This document shows, one piece after another, positions 1 through 5,550 of a stretch of 6,419 nucleotides of DNA; the stretch's first letter is position 1; every line of letters starts with the position of its first letter. This stretch comes from an uncultured bacterium (lineage in GTDB: Bacteria; Planctomycetota; DG-23; SLPQ01). A program made the translations under genes and the position numbers. The notes below the pieces were generated by a model. That model searched no databases and was not told the DNA's origin. It saw only the letters and a list, made by a program, of their open reading frames with translations. The stretch is taken from contig CALMGO010000129.1 in assembly GCA_937863625.1 (NCBI GenBank), forward strand, positions 1 through 6,419, written 5' to 3'.

Positions 1-37
1 CATCGTCGGGGTGTGCGGCGAGAACGAGAGCGGTCAT
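1..37 (-). CDS. PIG-L/LmbE family deacetylase, N-terminal fragment (continues beyond left edge)
   Basis: Only the first 12 codons are in the window, reading MTALVLAAHPDD. The AHPDD string preceded by a hydrophobic strand is the hallmark N-terminal zinc-binding motif of the PIG-L/LmbE (GlcNAc-PI de-N-acetylase) family, whose members are metal-dependent hydrolases removing N-acetyl groups from sugars; the thirteenth codon begins with G, compatible with the Glu of AHPDDE. The ATG overlaps the stop of the upstream synthase gene as ATGA (34-37). A Shine-Dalgarno AAAGGA lies at 44-49, six bases before the start. Position next to a NeuB-family synthase suggests a role in nonulosonic-acid or surface-glycan metabolism; the substrate is inference. 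The motif is short, but motif, overlap and ribosome binding site agree. Confidence 0.8.
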   Translation of the reverse strand, partial: MTALVLAAHPDD

Positions 38-1092
38 ATCATGTCCTTTGTAATGATGGCGTCGGCGGGGATGTCGCACTTGGCGCGACGGCCGACGACC
101 TTGCGGAGCATATCGGGGGCGAGGCCGGTTGCGGGGCGCTTGGTGGTGAGCATGTCTCGGGTGAACTTTTCGCCTTTCTTGACGGCGCGGACGGCCACGA
201 TCGACTTTCGGGCGGATTCGCGGACGTTGAGTTCGATTTCCTGCGGCTCTTTTACGCCGGAGCCGAGGGCCTTTTCGACTTGCCGGACGGCGGTGACGAA
301 AGAGTGGAGCTCGCTCGGGTTAATGGAAAGCGCCTGGTCGGGGCCGGGGAGAGTCCTGTCGAGGGTGAAGTGTTTTTCGAGGAGCAGCGCACCCATGCCG
401 ACGGCGGCGACGGCGATGTGGAGGCCGGGCGAATGGTCGCTATAGCCTACCGGCAGGAGAAATGCATCACGCATGGTGACGATGGCGCGTAGGTTTGCAA
501 ATTCGTAAGGCGCAGGGTAGCTCGACACGCAGTGAAAGAGGGCGATGTCGGAAAGTTTGCCGGACTGGAGAACTGCGAGGGCGGACTTTATCTCGGGGAG
601 GGTGGCCGCTCCGGTGGAGACGAGCGCCGGGACGCGGCTTTTGGCGACGGCCTCGAGAAGGGGCGTGTCGGTAAGCTCGGGAGAGGCGATCTTCACAGCG
701 GAGACGCCGAGGTCGAGAAGCATCTGCAGGCTTTCGAGGTCAAAGGGGCTCGCGAGAAACTCGATATGGGAGTCCTGGCATTTTTTCTGGAGGCGTTTGA
801 AATCGTCGGGCGCGAGTTCGAAGCTTTTGAGCATGGTGCGCTGCGTGCGGGAGGATTTGACGGTTTTTTTCTGATACTGGGCAAGCGGCGCGCCGGGCGA
901 GGCGAGCAGTTCGCTTTTGTAGGCCTGAAACTTAATGGCATCGGCGCCGCAGTCCGCGGCGACCTTGATCATCTTCTCCGCGAGCGCGAGGTCGCCGTTG
1001 TGGTTTACGCCGGCCTCGGCGATGATGTAGACGGGACGGCCGGGGCCGATCTTCTTGTCATTGACGGTGATAGTCTTGACGCGTTTTGACAT
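34..1092 (-). CDS. neuB: NeuB-family synthase (N-acetylneuraminate/legionaminate/pseudaminate synthase type)
   Basis: A 352-residue, full-length member of the NeuB family, which condenses phosphoenolpyruvate with an N-acetylated hexosamine (ManNAc or a diacetamido-trideoxyhexose) to give a nine-carbon nonulosonic acid in the cytoplasm. The TIM-barrel synthase domain spans about residues 18-275, with AEAGVNHNGD (25-34), DAIKFQAY (51-58), KIASPE (134-139), STGAAT (159-164), HCVSSYPAP (187-195), GYSDHSPG (216-223) and EKHFTLDR (239-246) followed by a GPD. The C-terminal antifreeze-like SAF domain covers about 293-352, beginning RKSIVA and containing the KRPATGL segment. The ATG is nine bases from the stop of the radical SAM gene and has a clear AAGGA ribosome site. 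The 3' end overlaps the PIG-L gene. Family assignment is secure. Which nonulosonic acid it makes cannot be told from the sequence alone, because no epimerase, dehydratase or CMP-transferase gene is visible. Confidence 0.93.
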   Translation of the reverse strand: MSKRVKTITVNDKKIGPGRPVYIIAEAGVNHNGDLALAEKMIKVAADCGADAIKFQAYKSELLASPGAPLAQYQKKTVKSSRTQRTMLKSFELAPDDFKRLQKKCQDSHIEFLASPFDLESLQMLLDLGVSAVKIASPELTDTPLLEAVAKSRVPALVSTGAATLPEIKSALAVLQSGKLSDIALFHCVSSYPAPYEFANLRAIVTMRDAFLLPVGYSDHSPGLHIAVAAVGMGALLLEKHFTLDRTLPGPDQALSINPSELHSFVTAVRQVEKALGSGVKEPQEIELNVRESARKSIVAVRAVKKGEKFTRDMLTTKRPATGLAPDMLRKVVGRRAKCDIPADAIITKDMI

Positions 1093-1098
1093 CGTGTG

Positions 1099-1104
1099 TC
1101 CTTA
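1099..1104 (-). promoter_or_regulatory. Ribosome binding site of the NeuB-family gene, overlapping the upstream stop codon
   Basis: The minus strand reads TAAGGA, six bases before the ATG at 1092. The TAA is the stop codon of the radical SAM gene, so the Shine-Dalgarno AAGGA is exposed just where upstream translation ends. This fixes the start and suggests translational coupling of the two genes. Confidence 0.75.
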
Positions 1105-2532
1105 CTCGTTAAAGCCATGGGTCTTGCGGTGGGCGCGCATGGCGGCGCCGGCCATCTGCATCTGGCCCTTCTGATAGAGTTTTTCTCCGTAGAGGGCGCG
1201 TTCGAAGGCGTCACGCTCGTCCTTCGGGGGGGCCTTGTAGTTGGCCTTGACCGTGGCGAGCATCCTGTCGCGAAGAGATAACAGGAGCGAATCGGGCATG
1301 GAGGTCAGGTTGATGGTGAAATCAACACAGTCTCCAAGGCGCATGATGTACGCCTCCTCGTCGCCGATCATGCCGCGCGATTTGACGTCCTCATATAGCG
1401 GCGTGCCGGGATAAGGAGTCGTGAACATCAAGGCCTGCAGCGGGATATTGATATCGCGGCAGAACTCGACGGTCTCCCATGCGGTTTCGAGCGTTTCGCC
1501 GAGGGAGCCGAGCATGAAAGAGGTCGGGCATCTAAGACCCAGGTCGCGTGTGAGGCGGACGGCGTTTTTGGCCATTTCGACGGTGACGCCTTTGCGGTAT
1601 GTGTCGAGTATTGCCTGGCTGCCGGACTCGATGCCGTAATTTACGGAGACGCAGCCGGAGGCCTTCATCCTGGAGAGGAGAGGCTCGTCGACGATATTGA
1701 CGCGTCCGCAGCAGGACCATTTTATGTCGAGGCGGCTCTCGTCGAGGAGGTCGCAGAATTCGTAGACGCGTTTCTTATTAACGACGAAGCAATCGTCCTG
1801 AAACGACACAAAGTCGAGTCCGTAGCGGTCGTTAAGCTGGGTGATTTCGGCGAGGATATTCTGCGGGGAACGCGCCCTGAAGCCGCGGCCGAATATCTGG
1901 TAGCAATACGTGCACTGATGCGGACATCCGCGCGACGTGATGATATCCATATCGCGGCCGACGCCGACCACGGGGTTGGAAAGGTACGTATCCATCGGGA
2001 AGAGGTCCCATGCCGGAAACGGCACGGTGTCCACATCGGATATCAACGGGCGCGGAGGATTTATGACGGCGCGGTCGCCGTTGCGCCACGCGACGCCACT
2101 GACGCCGGCGAGGTCGCGGCCGTTTAGGAGGGCGGGGAGGAGTTCCTTTAACGTCTCGTCTCCCTCGCCGACGCAAACGGCGTCGACGGGGTTATTTTCG
2201 AGCATGAGGGCCGGGATGGAGCCGCCGACGCTGCCGCCGACCATGATTTTCACCGAAGGGTCCCATGCCTTTATCCAGCGCGTGAGATTTCTGACGAAGC
2301 GGTATGTCGTCACGAGTCCGCCGATGCCGACGACGCGGGGATTGAGAGCCATGATACGTCTCTGGACCTCGTAGACGGAGAGCGAATCTCCCTTGGCGTC
2401 AATGACTGCGACAGTAAGGCCGAGTTGTCGGATTATGGCGGCGATGATGCCGAGCCCTGTTGGGAAATTACGCGGCTCATCCCAGGAGCGGATGGGCGGG
2501 AAAACAAGGGCAACGTCTACCCGTTGGGGCAT
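1102..2532 (-). CDS. Radical SAM protein with N-terminal cobalamin-binding-type domain
   Basis: A 476-residue class B-type radical SAM enzyme. Residues about 5-145 form a Rossmann-like B12-binding domain: VALVFPP at the start, VGIGG (68-72), VGGSVGG (98-104) and VGEGDET (121-127). The DxHxxG cobalamin-ligand motif is not conserved (VIDAKGD, 43-49), so any cobalamin would bind without a histidine ligand, as in many such enzymes. The radical SAM core follows, with the iron-sulfur cluster cysteines C203, C207 and C210 in RGCPHQCTYC, then QDDCF (245-249), GIESGS (300-305) and PYPGTPLY (373-380). The C-terminal about 90 residues are a helical tail. Such proteins catalyse methylations, cyclisations or other radical changes on lipids, sugars or natural products; the substrate here is unknown. 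The start at 2532 is preferred over an upstream in-frame TTG at 2565 because GAGGAG precedes it by eight bases. It is followed directly by the NeuB-family gene, which hints at glycan modification. Confidence 0.9.
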   Translation of the reverse strand: MPQRVDVALVFPPIRSWDEPRNFPTGLGIIAAIIRQLGLTVAVIDAKGDSLSVYEVQRRIMALNPRVVGIGGLVTTYRFVRNLTRWIKAWDPSVKIMVGGSVGGSIPALMLENNPVDAVCVGEGDETLKELLPALLNGRDLAGVSGVAWRNGDRAVINPPRPLISDVDTVPFPAWDLFPMDTYLSNPVVGVGRDMDIITSRGCPHQCTYCYQIFGRGFRARSPQNILAEITQLNDRYGLDFVSFQDDCFVVNKKRVYEFCDLLDESRLDIKWSCCGRVNIVDEPLLSRMKASGCVSVNYGIESGSQAILDTYRKGVTVEMAKNAVRLTRDLGLRCPTSFMLGSLGETLETAWETVEFCRDINIPLQALMFTTPYPGTPLYEDVKSRGMIGDEEAYIMRLGDCVDFTINLTSMPDSLLLSLRDRMLATVKANYKAPPKDERDAFERALYGEKLYQKGQMQMAGAAMRAHRKTHGFNE

Positions 2533-2642
2533 TCGATTTTCTCCTCGGTAAAGGCGCGACCGCAACGGCCCTCCCCACGAAGGCCGCCAGGTTCTTTATC
2601 GCCCAAATGCCTGCGGTTTCTAAAGCAAAGGAACGTCCACGG
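2533..2642 (-). other. 110-base intergenic gap between the two gene blocks
   Basis: This is the only sizeable gap in the window. It contains the ribosome site of the radical SAM gene, a possible weak promoter, and a 7-bp imperfect stem (2564-2588) without a following U-run, so not a convincing terminator. One minus-strand frame stays open across the whole gap and reads like protein (GRSFALETAGIWAIKNLA and onward) but has no usable start codon and stops inside the radical SAM gene. I see no RNA gene or repeat. Confidence 0.6.
2541..2546 (-). promoter_or_regulatory. Ribosome binding site deciding the start of the radical SAM gene
   Basis: GAGGAG on the minus strand, eight bases before the ATG at 2532. 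No comparable site precedes the in-frame TTG at 2565. The predicted protein therefore begins MPQRVDVALVFPP, which puts the first beta strand of the cobalamin-binding domain at the N-terminus as expected. Confidence 0.8.
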
Positions 2643-2646
2643 TCAA
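2617..2646 (-). promoter_or_regulatory. Possible weak sigma-70-type promoter for the radical SAM/NeuB/PIG-L genes
   Basis: The minus strand carries TTGACC (2641-2646), matching five of six bases of the -35 consensus, an 18-base spacer, and TAGAAA (2617-2622), matching four of six bases of the -10 consensus. The -35 box overlaps the stop codon of the preceding gene. Location at the only gap between blocks favours it, but such matches occur by chance and the host's promoter consensus is unknown. Confidence 0.22.
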
Positions 2647-3881
2647 GGCGACGTTACGGCTGTCACGTATTCCTCGTTTATCTCGGCGGTAACAGGCGTA
2701 AGCAGCGTCGAGGCCAGGGCGTAGATATCTTTTCCGGCGAGGTTCGCCGGGTGAGGGTACATGTAGAAGCGGGCGACCACCGGCTGCGCGGCGCCAGCGT
2801 AGAGAGCGGGCGGCGAAAAGGCGAGACTCAAGAGGTCCTGGCTGTACTCGACGGCCACGTTGACGGCGTAATCCGGCATGTCCCAGACAAGCGAGAGCCC
2901 TGCATAGGGGTCGGCGTAATCGATCCAGTTTATGCTGCCGACGCCGGAGACGGCGGCGCGGTCTACATCCACGAAGACGTATGAGCCCGAGGGCTTTATC
3001 GCGAGGGACGAGAGTCCCGTCCAGTACTCGCGTCCGCGTCCTTCGCCCGAAGGGCCGCCGAAGGAAAGCGTCGCTGCGTTTTCCAATATGAGCGGCACTG
3101 TGAACTCCATGCGGCTAATACGATATGTTTCGGCGTCGTAGCCATCGGGCGGTATCGTCATCTCGATGCCGATAATGCCCTGTGCTGAAAAAGTGACAAT
3201 CGACTCGAAGCGGACGGGTTTGACATTCGGAGCGCCGGCAAACGCCCCCCTGTAGCGGACGCGGGCCATGACCGGACCGCTATCGAGGACTTCGAAACCG
3301 TCCTTGTCCACTTCGGGCGCGAGTTCGAAATCCGCCTGGAGAAAGCGGTCGGTTACGACGATTCGGACGTCCTGCTGCGGATTGGTCAGGTTATCGATGT
3401 GGAGCGGGACGAGGGGTTTTTCGCCGAGCGAGACCTGCTCGACGACGCGGAAATCCGCCGCGCGCAAGAGCAGCTCCACATACGGCGTAGCAAAGGTCGC
3501 GGCCGCGCCGTAGGAAACGTATGTTATCCCCTGTGGAGGCTTCACATCTTCGGGCCGCGCGACGGCCAGATGGTACGTGAGACGAGACGGGGGGATGATA
3601 GCCTTGAGCGAGGCCCACGCGTATGCGGAGCCCGGAGTGGCGTCGCCGAGGGGCGAGACCTGGCAGTAGTACAGGTTGCCATCATCATCGACGAGGTACG
3701 AGACGCGAGTGTCGGCGAGGGCTGCGGCGGGCAGCGGCGCGGTAAACTCCACGAGCACCGGGATATCGGCGGGCATCACGCGCGAGTGGTCGACGGTGAC
3801 CGTCGCGGGCGGGACGACCTTTTCGGCGGCCTGGGCATGGAGCACGGCCGCGAGGACGGCGGCGGCGACGACGAGTCTCAT
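2643..3881 (-). CDS. Secreted beta-rich protein of unknown function, possibly with a carbohydrate-active-like fold
   Basis: A 412-residue protein with a clear Sec signal peptide (MRLVVAAAVLAAVLHAQA, likely cleaved after residue 18) and no later membrane segment, so it is exported to the periplasm or outside. The mature chain is rich in alternating hydrophobic residues typical of beta-sandwiches. Residues about 25-110 look like one domain (VLVEF, VSYLVDDDGNLYYCQV). Residues about 130-410 look like a larger beta domain containing DSGPVMARVRYRG (200-212), FESIVTFSAQGIIGIEMTI (225-243) and REYWTGLSSLAI (284-295). By eye this order recalls the RIFT-barrel plus beta-sandwich architecture of PcRGLX/YetA-like lyases, but that is only a resemblance, and I cannot point to catalytic residues. 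The ATG at 3881 is chosen because it starts the signal peptide, has GGAGGTG just upstream and overlaps the amzA stop (ATGA). Coupling to amzA suggests a shared role. Confidence 0.82.
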   Translation of the reverse strand: MRLVVAAAVLAAVLHAQAAEKVVPPATVTVDHSRVMPADIPVLVEFTAPLPAAALADTRVSYLVDDDGNLYYCQVSPLGDATPGSAYAWASLKAIIPPSRLTYHLAVARPEDVKPPQGITYVSYGAAATFATPYVELLLRAADFRVVEQVSLGEKPLVPLHIDNLTNPQQDVRIVVTDRFLQADFELAPEVDKDGFEVLDSGPVMARVRYRGAFAGAPNVKPVRFESIVTFSAQGIIGIEMTIPPDGYDAETYRISRMEFTVPLILENAATLSFGGPSGEGRGREYWTGLSSLAIKPSGSYVFVDVDRAAVSGVGSINWIDYADPYAGLSLVWDMPDYAVNVAVEYSQDLLSLAFSPPALYAGAAQPVVARFYMYPHPANLAGKDIYALASTLLTPVTAEINEEYVTAVTSP

Positions 3882-4462
3882 GAGGCACCTCCCGAGGATA
3901 TCCTGCCTTTGCACGCCGGGCAGAAGGAGGCGCGCTTTTTGTCGGTATCGCTGAGGCTGTTGGAGAAATACATGACACACTCGGGGCTTTTGCAGTGGGC
4001 CAGCGCGAGCATGTGGCCGATTTCGTGGACGGCCTCTTTGACGGCGCGTTCGACGAGGAGCGCATCATCGGCGGCGAGGGAGTAGAACTGGTTGGCCAGC
4101 CGGCAAAGAGAGACGAGCGCGGTCGAGCCGGAGGGGTCGGCCTGGCCGAACACGAAATTGAGGTTTCCGGAGAAGATATCGACGTCGAGAACGGCGAGGC
4201 GTTTCCAGCCTTTCTTCCATACGACGGGCCTGGTGGCGTTGAGTATCATCGACGTGTTGTACTGGCCGCGGCTGGACTGACAAGCCGTCTCGGGCGTCTC
4301 CTGAGCGGGGGCGACGGATACCGAACATCCGAAGACGCTGCGGAGGCCGCGCGCGATGCCTTCGAGTGCATGCCGGCGGATAGAGCCGAGCGGCACTATC
4401 TCAATGCCTGCCGGCACCGCGGCGGCCGGCGAACGGGAGTCGTTTGAGCAGACGTGTGTCAC
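3878..4462 (-). CDS. amzA: Archaemetzincin-type zinc metalloprotease (peptidase family M54)
   Basis: A 194-residue protein, the usual length for bacterial and archaeal archaemetzincins. The zinc-binding site is HEIGHMLALAH (H146, E147, H150, H156), followed by the family's diagnostic C157-x4-C162-V-M164 and then C181-P-A-C184, which form a second, structural zinc site; the VMYFSNS string after C162 is typical of the archaeal-type branch. The N-terminal part carries the family's IEIVPLGSI strand (20-28) and the RGQYN segment (65-69). The glycine of the metzincin consensus HExxHxxGxxH is alanine here (A153). There is no signal peptide, so it should be cytoplasmic. It starts with GTG, overlapping the TPR gene's stop as GTGA, with AAAGGA at 4473-4478 (ten bases away, slightly long). 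No later start keeps the N-terminal strand with a ribosome site. The family's natural substrates are largely unknown. It lies between two genes for exported proteins and is probably cotranscribed with both. Confidence 0.93.
   Translation of the reverse strand: MTHVCSNDSRSPAAAVPAGIEIVPLGSIRRHALEGIARGLRSVFGCSVSVAPAQETPETACQSSRGQYNTSMILNATRPVVWKKGWKRLAVLDVDIFSGNLNFVFGQADPSGSTALVSLCRLANQFYSLAADDALLVERAVKEAVHEIGHMLALAHCKSPECVMYFSNSLSDTDKKRASFCPACKGRISSGGAS
3886..3892 (-). promoter_or_regulatory. Ribosome binding site of the secreted beta-rich protein, inside amzA
   Basis: GGAGGTG on the minus strand within the last codons of amzA, with GGAGG six bases from the ATG at 3881. It is a near-perfect Shine-Dalgarno site and sets the start to the signal-peptide methionine instead of the open frame beginning about 99 bases upstream inside amzA. 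Confidence 0.8.
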
Positions 4463-5532
4463 GGCAGCGTAATCCTTTTGATTTTCTCGCGGGCTTCTTT
4501 GGCGTAACGGGAGCCGGAGTAATTATCGATTATTTTCTGGTAGTATGCCTTTGCCCGGGTGAACTCGCGCTGATGGGCGAGGTTGTCGGCGATGGTCATC
4601 CAGAGTTGACATTCCTGCTGCATTTTGGCGGTTTCGGCGCGCGCCTTTTCGCCGGCCTTTTTGCGAACGTCGCCGAGGAGAGTGCCGGCTGTTGCGGCGG
4701 CGGTGGTGACCGAGAAGTCGGCGAGGATTCTCTTGTAGAGGGCTACCGCATCAGCAAAATGGCCTTCTTCGTCCGCCTTTGCCGCCTGAGCGAGAAGCGC
4801 GTCGGCCTCGGAGGAGAGGGCCTGCCTTTTGAAAATATCCACTGCGCGCGGGTCGCTTGCGAGCTCTTGCAGGCGTGCCTGGGCTATGACGGCGGCGTCG
4901 GTGCCGGCGTAGTCGGAGGAGATTTTTCTGAGAGCCGCGTCGGCCGCAAGATACTCTCGGCGAGCGGTCATTTCGTCGGCGGCTATGACGAGGGCTACGC
5001 CACGTTCTTCAATAGAAGAGAGCGCGAACCTCGCGGAAGCCTCGGCGGCCATGGGAGGCCGGGAGGCGATGAGGTCAAGAAGGCGCTTGACGGCGGCGGC
5101 GTCATCGCCGTCCTGCATCCGGGATACCGCGGCACTTATCTCCATCTCTGCAGAAAGCGTACGCATGTCCTTTACAAGTGCGGCTACCGACACCATCTGC
5201 GGATAGGTGAACCGCCGGGAGCCGCCCGGCGCGAGGATTACGGCGCGCGGCGCCCCGGAGGGCAGGTCGAATCGGGAGCCCTTGACGTCCGCGATGATGA
5301 GAGTGTAAGGCGCGGAGGCACCCTGGAAAGCCGGGTTTAGAGAGAGCAAAGTCGCCAACGCCGAGACCTCGGTCTTTGGCGCGGGGTTGTAGAACAGCGC
5401 AACGACGGGCGTGGCTGGAGAATCAAGCGCAAAAGACCCCGGGTCGTCGAGCCATGTCGGGGATGCGGCGGAGGCGGCCGCCGCGAAGGTCATAGCGGCG
5501 AGGGCAAAGAGGCAGTGGGCTCGTCTCTGCAT
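4459..5532 (-). CDS. Exported TPR protein with a degenerate thioredoxin-like domain
   Basis: A 357-residue protein with an N-terminal signal peptide (positive MQRR, hydrophobic stretch, probable cleavage near A22-A23), so periplasmic or exported; there is no lipobox. Residues about 42-126 have the strand order of a thioredoxin fold (VVALFY, YTLIIADV, then GAPRAVILAPGG, where the proline matches the cis-proline loop), but the CxxC is absent (YNPAPKTEV at that place), so it would not be redox-active. Residues about 135-225 are alanine-rich helices. The C-terminus carries TPR-like repeats: about 243-275 (EGHFADAVALYKRILADF) and 308-345 (REFTRAKAYYQKIIDNYSG), resembling scaffold proteins such as BamD or YbgF. 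ATG at 5532 is preferred to a GTG at 5538, which lies too close to the weak GGAA site. The stop overlaps the amzA start. It probably serves as a protein-protein scaffold; no specific function is recognised. Confidence 0.83.
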   Translation of the reverse strand: MQRRAHCLFALAAMTFAAAASAASPTWLDDPGSFALDSPATPVVALFYNPAPKTEVSALATLLSLNPAFQGASAPYTLIIADVKGSRFDLPSGAPRAVILAPGGSRRFTYPQMVSVAALVKDMRTLSAEMEISAAVSRMQDGDDAAAVKRLLDLIASRPPMAAEASARFALSSIEERGVALVIAADEMTARREYLAADAALRKISSDYAGTDAAVIAQARLQELASDPRAVDIFKRQALSSEADALLAQAAKADEEGHFADAVALYKRILADFSVTTAAATAGTLLGDVRKKAGEKARAETAKMQQECQLWMTIADNLAHQREFTRAKAYYQKIIDNYSGSRYAKEAREKIKRITLP

Positions 5533-5550
5533 GATCACGATTCCGGCGCG

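Noticed and set aside
532..1089. Plus-strand open frame opposite the NeuB-family gene
   Set aside because: It is antisense to a strongly conserved enzyme and rich in Gly, Glu and Arg; a shadow of codon bias on the minus strand.
2533..2565. TTG start at 2565 for the radical SAM protein
   Set aside because: It has no good ribosome site, and the extension includes the GAGGAG that serves the ATG at 2532.
2564..2588. Imperfect stem-loop in the intergenic gap as a rho-independent terminator
   Set aside because: The stem is about 7 bp with two G-U pairs and an 11-base loop, and no U-run follows on the minus strand.
2460..2984. Plus-strand open frame spanning the intergenic gap
   Set aside because: It overlaps both flanking minus-strand genes, has no domain or convincing ribosome site and has shadow-frame composition.
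3882..3980. N-terminal extension of the secreted protein upstream of 3881
   Set aside because: It would put 33 residues before an evident signal peptide and lie inside amzA; the ATG at 3881 has a near-perfect ribosome site and ATGA overlap.
4444..5340. Long plus-strand open frame (298 codons) antisense to the TPR gene
   Set aside because: It lies fully opposite a gene with signal peptide, TPR repeats and coupled neighbours, has a glycine/arginine-rich composition typical of GC-rich shadow frames, and shows no recognisable domain.
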